A stretch of 64,000 nt of DNA from Anaerolineales bacterium UBA5195 (GTDB lineage Bacteria > Chloroflexota > Anaerolineae > Anaerolineales > Villigracilaceae). Below, piece after piece: positions 26,229 to 34,764 of the stretch. Both the position numbers and the translations under genes were made by a program. Every line of letters starts with the position of its first letter. The first letter of the stretch is position 1. The notes below the pieces were generated by a model. The model had not been told where the DNA came from, ran no database searches, and saw only the letters and a program-made list of their open reading frames with translations. Where the stretch lies: positions 47,572 to 111,571 of the forward strand of contig DHVZ01000076.1 in assembly GCA_002412925.1 (NCBI GenBank). Direction: 5' to 3'.

Positions 26229-26238
26229 AAGGATACTC

Positions 26239-27267
26239 ATGAGTTCCAATCCATTAATCAGCCCCGAAGTGCTTATCCCGCGCCTGGGCGACCAGCTCGT
26301 CAAAGCCGGATTTATCACTGACGCGCAATTAAAACAGTCCTTGGAGTTTCAGCGCCAGTGTTCTGCCGAGGGCAAACCGCGCTTGCTTGGCCAGGCCATC
26401 ATCGAGATGGGCTTCATCGACCGCCCCACCCTCGACCGGGCGATTACTGAACAGATGCTGCACCTGCGCGCCGCGCTCGAAGATGCCAACCGCAATCTCG
26501 AAGCGCGAGTGCAGCAGCGCACCATGGAGTTGGAAGAAGCCCTGCGGCGCCTTTCAGAAATCAACCAGTTGAAAGCCAATTTTGTCGCCAATGTGTCACA
26601 TGAACTGCGGACACCCCTCACGCACATCCGCGGCTATCTCGATCTGTTGAATACTGAATCGCTTGGCCCGGTAAATGATGACCAGAAAAAAGCGTTGGAC
26701 GTTTCCCTGCGTTCCGCGAACCGCCTGCAAAGCCTGATCGATGATTTGATCCTGTTCTCGCAGGCTTCGCGTGGTGAAATGACCCTGACCTTGGGCCGGG
26801 TGGACCTGAACCAGGTTGTCTTGAAAGTGATCAGCCTGGTTAAACCCAAGGCAGACGATCGTCAGATCGATCTGGAAGTGAACGTAGCGACGGACCTGCC
26901 ATTGGTGCAGGCGGATGTCGAAAAACTTCACTGGGTTATCTCGCAGTTATTGGATAATGCCATAAAATTCACAAAACCCGCAGGAATAGTTCAGCTGAGG
27001 GTGTTAAAAGATGTCACCAACAATAACCTGGTGACAGTTACCGTTGCCGATACGGGCATTGGCATCCAGCCTGAACGCATCAAGGAAATTTTCGAGCCAT
27101 TCCACCAGTTGGATAGTTCGGCCACCCGGCGTTATGGGGGCACCGGATTGGGGCTTGCACTGGTGCGCCAAATTATCGAAGCGCACGGTTCATTAATTGA
27201 CGTGCAATCGGAAGTAAACAAAGGCACAAAGATCTCATTTCCATTGTTGATTTCCAAGGCAGACTAA
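26239..27267 (+). CDS. Histidine kinase with an MshEN/GspE-N-like N-terminal domain
   Basis: The 342-residue soluble kinase begins with about 75 residues, LGDQLVKAGFITDAQLKQSL...LLGQAIIEMGFIDRPTLDRA in outline, which follow the repeated 'LG..L...G.I....L..AL..Q' pattern of the N-domain of type II secretion/pilus ATPases; in MshE this domain binds cyclic di-GMP. A coiled coil (about 75-110) leads to VSHELRTPLTHIRGYL with His 121, then the ATPase core (LLDNAIKFTKPAG, ADTGIGIQ, GGTGLGLALV). No membrane segment is seen. It is the first of a kinase-kinase-regulator row upstream of Tad-like genes. Confidence 0.82.
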   Translation: MSSNPLISPEVLIPRLGDQLVKAGFITDAQLKQSLEFQRQCSAEGKPRLLGQAIIEMGFIDRPTLDRAITEQMLHLRAALEDANRNLEARVQQRTMELEEALRRLSEINQLKANFVANVSHELRTPLTHIRGYLDLLNTESLGPVNDDQKKALDVSLRSANRLQSLIDDLILFSQASRGEMTLTLGRVDLNQVVLKVISLVKPKADDRQIDLEVNVATDLPLVQADVEKLHWVISQLLDNAIKFTKPAGIVQLRVLKDVTNNNLVTVTVADTGIGIQPERIKEIFEPFHQLDSSATRRYGGTGLGLALVRQIIEAHGSLIDVQSEVNKGTKISFPLLISKAD

Positions 27268-27268
27268 T

Positions 27269-28474
27269 TTGATAAACCGCGAAACAGTCCCTGATTTTCT
27301 GGCAATAGCCGAGGCTGTCTCCCAGCACCGTGATTGGAAGGAGGCGCTCAACTCGGTTATTTCCATTGTGCGCTCAGGGTTCATTTTCGATAATCTTGCC
27401 TTATTCGTTGCCGAAGAAAAATTCAACCAATTGACAGAAATCGTCTATGCCCGCGCAGTTGGGCGTGGTCAGTCTGCAGGGCCAGATGCCGCCTGGGGGA
27501 CGGAGGTTGCCAACCAGGTGATAGAGCGCAACGAAATCATCTTGCAAGAGCCGCCAGATGGCGAAGATAAAGACAATCGCCTTTCCAAAGCCTATTTGCT
27601 TGGGCTGCCGTTGCGCGCTGCCTCGGGTTTATTGGGCGCGGTCATCTTTGTCCGTTTTGGGGGACCGGCTTATACCCCCGAGCATATTCTGTGTGCGCGT
27701 TTTATCGCCACGCAATTTGCCGGATTGTTTGAACGCAAAAAGCTGACCGAGGATATTCGCGCCCTTGAGGAAGCTCGCAGTTTGCTGGCTCTGCAGGATG
27801 ATTTTATCGCCACAATTTCACATGAGCTGCGTACCCCTCTGGGTTTCATCAAGGGATATTCGACCACTCTCCTGCGCTCAGATACCGAATGGGATGAATC
27901 CACCCGCCGCGAATTCCTGACCATTATCGATGAAGAGGCTGACCATTTAACAACGCTGATCGAAAACGTGCTCGAATCGGCCCGCTTGCAAAGCAATACC
28001 CTGCCGATGAAACCCCAGCCGGTACGTTTGGATAAACTTATCCGTGATACGGCTACTCATGCGCAGGCGCGTTTTACGGATATGCAGGTAAAATTCGAAT
28101 TCGCCGTAAAACCGGTTATCGAGGTGGATACTGTCCGGATTGCACAGGTGCTCGGCAATCTTTTTAGCAATGCCGCAAAGTATGCTCCCGGCGCAGCCAT
28201 CACGATTGCATTGACACAAGAAAACGATTTTTATCGCGTCTGTTTTGCTGATGGTGGTCCCGGGATTTCGCCTGAACACCTGCCCAACCTGTTTAAGCGA
28301 TTTTATCGTGTTCCCGGGCAGGGAGGCTATGGTTCCGGGTTGGGATTGTTCATTTGCCAGAAGATTATTGATGCCCATGGTGGTAAGATTCAGGCTGAAT
28401 CACAACCTGGCAAAGGGACTACGTTCATAATTGATATCCCCGTTGAAGCAGGTGTTCTTGCTGAAGGAGGTTGA
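27269..28474 (+). CDS. GAF-domain histidine kinase
   Basis: The 401-residue cytoplasmic kinase has an N-terminal GAF-like domain (about 10-150), a short linker, ATISHELRTPLGFIKGYS with phospho-accepting His 185, and an ATPase domain with LGNLFSNAAKYAPGAA, FADGGPGISPEHL and GYGSGLGLFICQKII. The start is a TTG at 27269 only 1 nt after the previous stop, with AAGG upstream; this agrees with translational coupling. The following response regulator starts 1 nt after its stop, so this kinase is the most likely partner. Confidence 0.85.
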   Translation: MINRETVPDFLAIAEAVSQHRDWKEALNSVISIVRSGFIFDNLALFVAEEKFNQLTEIVYARAVGRGQSAGPDAAWGTEVANQVIERNEIILQEPPDGEDKDNRLSKAYLLGLPLRAASGLLGAVIFVRFGGPAYTPEHILCARFIATQFAGLFERKKLTEDIRALEEARSLLALQDDFIATISHELRTPLGFIKGYSTTLLRSDTEWDESTRREFLTIIDEEADHLTTLIENVLESARLQSNTLPMKPQPVRLDKLIRDTATHAQARFTDMQVKFEFAVKPVIEVDTVRIAQVLGNLFSNAAKYAPGAAITIALTQENDFYRVCFADGGPGISPEHLPNLFKRFYRVPGQGGYGSGLGLFICQKIIDAHGGKIQAESQPGKGTTFIIDIPVEAGVLAEGG

Positions 28475-28475
28475 G

Positions 28476-29168
28476 ATGACTAAAATATTAATTGTCGATG
28501 ATGAACCTCGTTATTTACGTCTATTGGAAGCCAACCTGCGCTCTGATGGGTACGAGGTGATCACCGCCGCCGATGGTTTGCAAGCGGTGGAAACCTTTTC
28601 TTCCAACCCGGTTGAGTTGATCCTGATGGATGTGATGATGCCCAATCTGGATGGTTTCGCCGCTTGCCAGCGCATTCGCCAGTTTTCCAATGTCCCAATC
28701 ATTATCCTGACGGCGAAAGGCGAAGAACAGGATCGGGTGCGCGGCCTGGACCTGGGCGCGGATGACTATCTCGTTAAACCATTTTCTGCCACTGAACTGC
28801 TGGCGCGTGTCCGCGCTGTGTTGCGCCGTTCGCAGGTTTCGAAAGATGTTGTCGAGAGTCGGTTCTTTGAGCACGGCAGCCTGCGAATCGATTTTGCCCG
28901 GGCCGAAGTCTGGCGCGGCACCATACCGGTCTTCCTTTCTGCAACGGAATATCGGCTGCTCTTACAATTTGCCCATAATGTTGGCTCTGTGATGAGCGCT
29001 GAAGATTTACTGACCAGTGTCTGGGGGCCGGAATACCGTAACGATAAAGAAATCCTGTGGGTAAGTATTGCCCGCTTGCGCCAGAAGCTGGAAGATGATG
29101 CCCATGCGCCAAAACATATCGTGACCCGTTCGGGACTTGGTTACCTGATGCCACCTGCGGAAAGTTGA
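28476..29168 (+). CDS. OmpR-family response regulator
   Basis: The 230-residue regulator has a receiver domain (KILIVDDEPRYL; phospho-accepting Asp 52 in ILMDVMMPN; LTAKGEEQDRVRGLDLGADDYLVKPF) and a winged-helix DNA-binding domain from about 130 (LSATEYRLLLQFAHNVG, LWVSIARLRQKLEDD). The ATG at 28476 follows GAAGGAGG, an excellent binding site. It sits directly after two histidine kinases and before the TadZ-like gene, so it could control that cluster; this is inference. Confidence 0.93.
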   Translation: MTKILIVDDEPRYLRLLEANLRSDGYEVITAADGLQAVETFSSNPVELILMDVMMPNLDGFAACQRIRQFSNVPIIILTAKGEEQDRVRGLDLGADDYLVKPFSATELLARVRAVLRRSQVSKDVVESRFFEHGSLRIDFARAEVWRGTIPVFLSATEYRLLLQFAHNVGSVMSAEDLLTSVWGPEYRNDKEILWVSIARLRQKLEDDAHAPKHIVTRSGLGYLMPPAES

Positions 29169-29180
29169 GGGCGTTGACTT

Positions 29181-30362
29181 ATGGAAGGCGAGCAGCTCAC
29201 TATCCTGGTGATCGATGAGGATCCGCGCAGCCGCAATTATCTGGGCGCATTACTTGGCAGGCAGAATTACGCAGTTAACGCGGTTTCTTCGGGCAAGGAA
29301 GGCTATATCATGGCCTTGCGTGATCGCCCGGATGTCATCCTTTTCGATCCCGCTATATCCGATATACCCGCTATCGAGATAATAAAGAAACTGCGCGCCG
29401 ATAAGCGCACAACTGCAATTCTATGCATTGCCCTGGCGGCCTCCTCTGATACGTCGCAAATGGGTGACTTGATGGCCGCCGGGTGCAATGAATATCTATT
29501 CAAGACACAAGAATCCATCGATAAATTGCTGAAGATCCTGGCTGCGCCTCCAGGCCAGGCGCAAGAAACCAGCCCTTTGGCGGGAGCGAGGACAAGGCAC
29601 AAGCAGGGCGGATTGCTCGGGGTTTTCCTGAGCGCCAAAGGCGGCACCGGCACATCTTCGATGTGCGCAAATATCTCACAGTGTATTGCCGCAATCTTCC
29701 CGGAGCTCGACGTAGCCGCGATGGACCTGGTCCTGCCGATCGGCTCGCTGGCCTCGATCGTTGGTTATCAGGGAGAATTCAATATCCTGGCGGCAGCCTC
29801 GCATTCGCTGGAAGATTTGAATGGCGATTACCTGCGCCGCACGCTGATCCCCCTCGAAAACTGGCATTTTCGCTTGCTGGCGGGTTCACCGGACCCTGGC
29901 TCTGCAAACTCGCTGGATGTTGCCTGCATGCCTGTGCTGATCAATGCCTTTCGCCAGGCTTTCGATGTCACCTTTGTTGACCTGGGACGCTCCCTGTCTC
30001 GGATCAGCCTGCCCATTATTCTGGATGCAGATGTGGTGGTCATCGTCACCGGGACCGACCTTGCCACGGTTACGCTGACAAAAACGGTCTGGGAATATTT
30101 GAAAGCCCAGGGCCTCGATTCAAAGCAGGTTTATATGCTGATTAACCGCTCTGTAGGCTTGGAAGGCTTGAGCAAGAGCGATGCTGAACGCATTCTTGAT
30201 ATGGATATCCAGGCAACCACCCCTTATCTTGGGGGAACATTTTCCTTAGCAAATAACCAGCACCTGCCGATTCTTGTCAAATTACCCACCGACACTGCCG
30301 CGATGATGATTGATCAGATGTCGCGGGAGATTATGGAAACTGCGCGCCGCAACCGCGCCTGA
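29181..30362 (+). CDS. TadZ/CpaE-like ATPase with receiver domain
   Basis: The 393-residue protein joins a receiver-like domain (1-120, LTILVIDEDPRSRNYLG, Asp 56 in VILFDPAIS) to a MinD/ParA-type ATPase (about 145-390). The deviant Walker A is LSAKGGTGTSSMCANIS, lacking the second catalytic Lys, as is usual in TadZ/CpaE. These proteins set the position of Tad pilus machines at the pole. VDLGRSLSRISLPIILDAD is the Walker B-like region. It is followed by a small protein and CpaF, consistent with a Tad-type system. Confidence 0.82.
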   Translation: MEGEQLTILVIDEDPRSRNYLGALLGRQNYAVNAVSSGKEGYIMALRDRPDVILFDPAISDIPAIEIIKKLRADKRTTAILCIALAASSDTSQMGDLMAAGCNEYLFKTQESIDKLLKILAAPPGQAQETSPLAGARTRHKQGGLLGVFLSAKGGTGTSSMCANISQCIAAIFPELDVAAMDLVLPIGSLASIVGYQGEFNILAAASHSLEDLNGDYLRRTLIPLENWHFRLLAGSPDPGSANSLDVACMPVLINAFRQAFDVTFVDLGRSLSRISLPIILDADVVVIVTGTDLATVTLTKTVWEYLKAQGLDSKQVYMLINRSVGLEGLSKSDAERILDMDIQATTPYLGGTFSLANNQHLPILVKLPTDTAAMMIDQMSREIMETARRNRA

Positions 30363-30373
30363 AAGAGGATCCT

Positions 30374-30673
30374 ATGAGCCTTGAATTCAACGAAAAAGGT
30401 AAATATTTCACCGATATTATCTCCAAGGTGGCTGTTCCATCCGTCATTCAAACGGTCATGCACCGGATTGAAGGCTCGGTTCACGTTAGGTTGGATGGGC
30501 GGGTTAAAGACGAATTGGACCGAGCCGAGCCGTTCCTGGCAGTCACAAATGCCAAAGTCTTTGGACTGGATGGTGCTGTGCTTTACGAAACAGATTTCAT
30601 GACAGTCTCTCGTTCACAGATTATCTGGGTAATTCCCGGCGATGATACTGCCTATGGTGGAGACAAACCATGA
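30374..30673 (+). CDS. Small unknown protein in the Tad-like operon
   Basis: I do not recognise a named family for this 99-residue protein. It contains VHVRLDGRVKDELDRAEPFL and a central AVTNAKVFGLDGAVLYETDF segment, ending QIIWVIPGDD. The pattern, a beta-rich 'effect' segment, a charged 'DG', then 'IIWVIPG', resembles the 79-residue protein at 49411-49650 (VTDVIWPINRIAFIELIPG). The two may be distant relatives. It lies 11 bp after the TadZ-like gene and overlaps cpaF by 4 bases, so the three are one unit. Confidence 0.6.
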   Translation: MSLEFNEKGKYFTDIISKVAVPSVIQTVMHRIEGSVHVRLDGRVKDELDRAEPFLAVTNAKVFGLDGAVLYETDFMTVSRSQIIWVIPGDDTAYGGDKP

Positions 30674-31986
30674 CACTCCTGTCATCATCCACTGCATCCG
30701 GTTTGTCGTCGGATGATTTGCTTAAACTAAAACACTTTGTCACAGAGAACCTGATCAGGGAATTGGAGGCTGAAAATCCTCCGTATGCCCAGCGTGAAGC
30801 CTTTGTTAAGCAAAAACTGGTTGAAGTTTTTGGCCGCTTGCAGGCGAAAGTGCCGGAATCCATCCGCCAGCAAATCACCCGTGAAGTGATGGACGATGTG
30901 CTGGGCTATGGGCCGATCCAGCCCCTGCTCAATGACCCGGAAGTGGACGAGGTGATGGTCAATGGCTCGAAGAAGGTTTACGTTGAGAAAAAAGGAAAAC
31001 TGATCAAAACAGCGGTCACTTTCGAAAATGATGAACAAGTTCTGCGCGTCATCGACAGGATTATCCTGCCCCTCGGTCGCCGGGTGGATGCCGATACTCC
31101 CACTGTTGATGCGCGTTTGCCGGATGGCTCGCGTGTTAATGCAATTGTGCCTCCTGTGGCGATTGATGGCCCATCCATCACCATTCGAAAATTCCGCAGG
31201 GATAAATTGAGCATGCAGCAACTGGTGGAATTTGGCTCGATCATCCCCTCAATGTCCGAATTTCTGAAAGCCTGTGTTGTCAGTCGCCTGAATATCATTA
31301 TTTCGGGCGGCACCGGTTCTGGTAAGACCACCTTGCTCAACGTTCTCTCCGGGCTAATCCCTGAAACCGAGCGGATTGTGACGATTGAGGATGCGGCGGA
31401 ACTTCAATTACAGCAAGAGCACATTGTCCGGCTTGAAACCAAATCTGCCAACCTGGAAGGCAAAGGCCAGGTAACCATCCGTGACCTGGTGCGAAATGCC
31501 CTGCGCATGCGGCCCGACCGGATCATCGTGGGCGAATGCCGCGGCGGTGAAACGCTGGATATGCTCCAGGCGATGAACACCGGTCATGATGGCTCACTGA
31601 CCACCCTGCATGCCAATACGCCGCGTGATGCCCTTTCGCGCACCGAGACGATGGTGATGATGGCAGGTATGGATTTGCCGATCAAGGTTATTCGCCAGCA
31701 GGTTTCTGCTGCCATCGACGTGATCGTCCAGGTAACACGTTTGAAAGATGGTTCCCGCAAGGTGACGGCCGTCACTGAAGTTGCGGGCATGGAAGGGGAT
31801 ACGATTGTGCTGACCGATATTTTTCGTTTTGAGCAAACTGGCGCAACCCCCGACGGGAAAATCATCGGACAGCTCAAGCCTACCGGTATCCGGCCGCTCT
31901 TTACCCCGCGTCTGGAGGCGGCGGGCTTCAAACTGCCTCCTGAAGTATTTGGCGCCAACATGGGCGACATGCTCAGGCGGCGTTAG
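30670..31986 (+). CDS. cpaF: CpaF/TadA family secretion ATPase
   Basis: The 438-residue ATPase powers Tad-type pilus assembly in known systems. Motifs are complete: GPIQPLLNDPEVDEVMVNG (N-domain), IISGGTGSGKTTLLNVLSGL (Walker A), TIEDAAELQLQQEHIVRLE (Asp box), DRIIVGECRGGETLDMLQAM (Walker B) and SLTTLHANTPRDALSR (His box). Some family members in Chloroflexota have other roles. No TadB/TadC platform proteins follow here; the next gene is a transcription regulator behind its own promoter. Confidence 0.92.
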   Translation: MTLLSSSTASGLSSDDLLKLKHFVTENLIRELEAENPPYAQREAFVKQKLVEVFGRLQAKVPESIRQQITREVMDDVLGYGPIQPLLNDPEVDEVMVNGSKKVYVEKKGKLIKTAVTFENDEQVLRVIDRIILPLGRRVDADTPTVDARLPDGSRVNAIVPPVAIDGPSITIRKFRRDKLSMQQLVEFGSIIPSMSEFLKACVVSRLNIIISGGTGSGKTTLLNVLSGLIPETERIVTIEDAAELQLQQEHIVRLETKSANLEGKGQVTIRDLVRNALRMRPDRIIVGECRGGETLDMLQAMNTGHDGSLTTLHANTPRDALSRTETMVMMAGMDLPIKVIRQQVSAAIDVIVQVTRLKDGSRKVTAVTEVAGMEGDTIVLTDIFRFEQTGATPDGKIIGQLKPTGIRPLFTPRLEAAGFKLPPEVFGANMGDMLRRR

Positions 31987-32031
31987 GGTTCGCTCATTTC
32001 CCAGCTTTTTCCTTGCGCAGCGTTACTCGTG

Positions 32032-32037
32032 TATAAT
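32032..32037 (+). promoter_or_regulatory. -10 element upstream of the double-HTH regulator
   Basis: TATAAT lies 40 nt before the ATG at 32078, inside the 91-bp gap after cpaF. The -35 region is weak. It separates the cpaF unit from the next operon. Confidence 0.5.
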
Positions 32038-32077
32038 GAGAAAAACTCCTCGTTTATAAAAAAACTGGAAAACTGCC

Positions 32078-32755
32078 ATGAGCCTTCAAGTCCAGATCGC
32101 CCTCCGTACCCGCAAACTGGGAGTCCTAATCCGTGATGCCCGCCTGGCGGCGCGTAAAACTGTGACCGAAACCGCCAAGGATATTGGCGTTTCAACGGCT
32201 TTTTTGCGCGCATACGAAGAAGGCCGCAAAGCCCCTTCCTTGCCAGAGTTGGAAGTATTGGCATATTACCTCAACCTGCCTATTCGACATTTTTGGAGCA
32301 GTGAGGCTTTATCTGACGATTCTGCCCGCACCGGACCGATTGACTTGAATCGATTGGCCGGTCTGCGCCATCGCATCATCGGCATCCTCCTACGCCAGAA
32401 ACGACTGCAGGCCAGTATCTCGATCAAAGCCCTTTCGCTCGAAACAGGGATCAGCCCCTCGCGCTTGACCGCCTACGAAATGGGTGAGAAAGCCATCCCT
32501 TTGCCCGAACTTGAAGCGATCCTGACCGTCATCGGCGGGCGGGTGGAAGCTTTTTTTGACCAAAATGGCCCGGTGGGCAAATGGATGAACGAACAGACGA
32601 CCATTCAGGAGTTTTTGCAACTCCCGCCTGATTTGCGCGCCTTTGTTTGTCTGCCTGTAAATCGTCCATATTTGGAATTGGCGCGAAATTTGAGCGAGCT
32701 TTCCACTGATAAACTTCGTTCGGTAGCTGAAGGATTGCTCGATATCACACTCTAA
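32078..32755 (+). CDS. XRE-family regulator with two HTH domains
   Basis: The 225-residue protein has two XRE-type helix-turn-helix domains in tandem. The first (about 15-75) reads LIRDARLAARKTVTETAKDI and VSTAFLRAYEEGRKAPSLPELE; the second (about 95-155) reads ILLRQKRLQASISIKALSLE and ISPSRLTAYEMGEKAIPLPELE. The repeat suggests one chain can bind a two-part operator. The final 60 residues are of unknown fold. It heads a probable operon with a TPR protein and a GNAT enzyme 13 bp and less downstream. Confidence 0.85.
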   Translation: MSLQVQIALRTRKLGVLIRDARLAARKTVTETAKDIGVSTAFLRAYEEGRKAPSLPELEVLAYYLNLPIRHFWSSEALSDDSARTGPIDLNRLAGLRHRIIGILLRQKRLQASISIKALSLETGISPSRLTAYEMGEKAIPLPELEAILTVIGGRVEAFFDQNGPVGKWMNEQTTIQEFLQLPPDLRAFVCLPVNRPYLELARNLSELSTDKLRSVAEGLLDITL

Positions 32756-32768
32756 AAGTGAGGCTTTC

Positions 32769-33296
32769 ATGGCAAATCAAGATCCCAAAACCCTGGCTGC
32801 CGACGCCGCCAAGGTGTATCAGGAAGGTGATTTTGAAAGCGCGGCGCGCCTCTTTGGCGAAGCCGCGTCTGCTTTTCAAGAGGAGAACAATGCTCTTGAC
32901 GCTGCTGAAATGAAGAATAACCAGAGCGTGGCATTTTTACAGGCCGGGGATGCCCAGGCTTCTTTCGAGGCGGCGCGCGGCACCCCCGAAGTCTTTTTTG
33001 TCGCTGGTGATTTGCGTCGCACGGGAATGGCTCGCAGCAATGAAGCCACCGCGCTCGAATCAACTGGCCGCCTGGATGAAGCCATCCAAGCCTATCGTCA
33101 GGCGGCGGATGACTTGGAAAAAGCCGGGGAAGACCAGCTGCGCGCCGCTGTGATGCAGGCTGTGGCAGGGATTCAACTGCGCAAATGGAAGCTCATGGAT
33201 GCCTTGCTGGCCATGCACATTGGCTTATCGGGCGTGAAACAACCGACGCTAAAACAAAAAATATTACTGGGCATGTTGAAATTCAAAGCATGGTAA
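32769..33296 (+). CDS. TPR-like protein
   Basis: The 175-residue, Ala-rich helical protein has at least three tetratricopeptide-like units, for example AAKVYQEGDFESAARLFGEA, AEMKNNQSVAFLQAGDAQAS and SNEATALESTGRLDEAIQAY. TPR proteins serve as binding surfaces; no partner is evident. A short basic helix forms the end. The GAGG at 32760 supports the ATG at 32769. The last codons overlap the start of the GNAT gene. Confidence 0.7.
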   Translation: MANQDPKTLAADAAKVYQEGDFESAARLFGEAASAFQEENNALDAAEMKNNQSVAFLQAGDAQASFEAARGTPEVFFVAGDLRRTGMARSNEATALESTGRLDEAIQAYRQAADDLEKAGEDQLRAAVMQAVAGIQLRKWKLMDALLAMHIGLSGVKQPTLKQKILLGMLKFKAW

Positions 33297-34138
33297 ACGT
33301 GCAACTGCTTACCCGCGCCGCCAACCCCGACGATCGGATGCAGATTGCCAACCTGATGTATTTCGAGCCGCATGTCCATCGGCATTTGGACTGGCGCGCT
33401 CCGCTGGACTGGCTTGGAGCACCGGAATACTGGGTCTTGGAAAAGTCGGGGATTGTTACAGCGGCCTTGGCCTGCCCGCCTGACCCTGAAGGGGTGGCCT
33501 GGCTGCGCCTGTTTGCACATTCGACCTCCCTGCCCCTGCTCGATGCCTGGGATCACCTCTGGCAGATGGCCAAGACGGCCTTGCGAGGCCGCAGCCTGAC
33601 GGTGGCGGCGATCACGGTCTCAGATTGGTTGGGCGCCCTGTTAACAGACAGCGGTTTTGCGGGGAGGCAGCAAATCGTCGTTCTTGAGCAGAACTCGTTT
33701 CTTTTCCAGGAACGGCCCATCCCGCCGGAAATTCAAATCCGCAATCTGACCGAAGCAGATTTGCCCGCTGTGACAGCTGTGGATTTTGCTGGTTTTGACC
33801 CGCTCTGGAGGAATTCATTGGAAACGCTGCGAGCTGGTCTTTTACAGGCGGGCTTTGCAACTGTGGCCGAAATAGAAGGAGAGATTGTGGGTTACCAGAT
33901 CAGCACCCGCAACTCTTTCGGCGCGCATCTGGCCCGTCTGGCAGTTGCCCCGCGGCTACAAAGATGCAGCCTCGGATATTACCTGGTGCAGTGTTTGCTG
34001 AACCAGGTGCGGTTGGCCGGACTGCACCGCCTGACTGTCAATACCCAGAACGATAATCAGGCCTCGCTGGCGTTGTATCAGAAAATGGGGTTTGTCTTGA
34101 CCGGCGAATGTTACACCGTTTATACATACCAACTCTAG
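33290..34138 (+). CDS. GNAT family N-acetyltransferase
   Basis: The 282-residue protein has a GNAT fold in its second half: IRNLTEADLPAVTAVDFAGF, then EGEIVGYQISTRNSFGAHLARLAVAPRLQ followed by GYYLVQCLLNQVRLAG, with the acetyl-CoA-binding 'R/Q-x-x-x-G/Y' region, and LTVNTQNDNQASLALYQKMGF. The first half looks like a degenerate second acetyltransferase domain. I use the ATG at 33290, which overlaps the TPR stop; longer starts lie within the TPR gene. The substrate is unknown. Confidence 0.75.
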   Translation: MVNVQLLTRAANPDDRMQIANLMYFEPHVHRHLDWRAPLDWLGAPEYWVLEKSGIVTAALACPPDPEGVAWLRLFAHSTSLPLLDAWDHLWQMAKTALRGRSLTVAAITVSDWLGALLTDSGFAGRQQIVVLEQNSFLFQERPIPPEIQIRNLTEADLPAVTAVDFAGFDPLWRNSLETLRAGLLQAGFATVAEIEGEIVGYQISTRNSFGAHLARLAVAPRLQRCSLGYYLVQCLLNQVRLAGLHRLTVNTQNDNQASLALYQKMGFVLTGECYTVYTYQL

Positions 34139-34146
34139 GAGGAAAA

Positions 34147-34764
34147 ATGTCCAGGCCTGATTCTGTGATCGTCAATGGGATTGTGCGCCAGGCTCTGGTT
34201 TCAGCGGAGGAAGTCATGGGCGCAAATGGTCTGCACGCGGTCTTGCGGGCCAGCGGGCTGGAGCGTTTTGCGGGCAATTTACCTCCCAACGATATGCAGC
34301 CTTCCATCAACACCTCGGATTATGCCCGTCTGAACCAGGCGATAGAGGATTTCTACGGCCGCGCGGCAAAAGGGATGTTGCGCCGGATTGGCAAGGCTTC
34401 GTTTCAGTATGGGGTGCGAGAACAGGCAGCCTTGCTTGGGGTGGCTGGCGTGGCCCTCAAGTTCCTGCCTGAAAAACAACGCATCAAATTCATCCTGAAT
34501 GGGATGGCCGACGCATTGAAAAAATCGAATCCCGAGGTAGACGCCTGGATGGAAGAGACTGGCGATACCATCGCTTATCTCGAGCGCACCTGCGCGATTT
34601 GCTGGGGGCGCCACAGCGAGCAGCCTCTCTGCCATCTTTATGTTGGCTCGGTGGGTGAGGCAGTCTTCTGGGCTACCGGCGTAGAGCATGAAATCACCGA
34701 AACGCATTGCATCGCCAAAGGTGATGAATATTGCCGTTTTGAAGTGGGGGCTGCAAAAGCGTGA
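34147..34764 (+). CDS. V4R-domain-like protein (first of a pair)
   Basis: The 205-residue protein resembles the V4R (4-vinyl reductase-like) small-molecule-binding family. The C-terminal half shows the typical ending: a Cys-rich CAICWGRHSEQPLCHLYVGS, then VGEAVFWATGVEHEITETHC and IAKGDEYCRFEVGA, where the final G-D-x-x-C is conserved. V4R domains bind hydrophobic ligands or metals and often sense signals. I use the ATG at 34147 with TAGGAGG 5 nt upstream. The following gene is a paralogue that overlaps it by 4 bases. Confidence 0.7.
   Translation: MSRPDSVIVNGIVRQALVSAEEVMGANGLHAVLRASGLERFAGNLPPNDMQPSINTSDYARLNQAIEDFYGRAAKGMLRRIGKASFQYGVREQAALLGVAGVALKFLPEKQRIKFILNGMADALKKSNPEVDAWMEETGDTIAYLERTCAICWGRHSEQPLCHLYVGSVGEAVFWATGVEHEITETHCIAKGDEYCRFEVGAAKA

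Noticed and set aside
33185..33289. Longer start for the GNAT protein
   Set aside because: The added residues lie wholly in the TPR gene in another frame and do not look like a domain.
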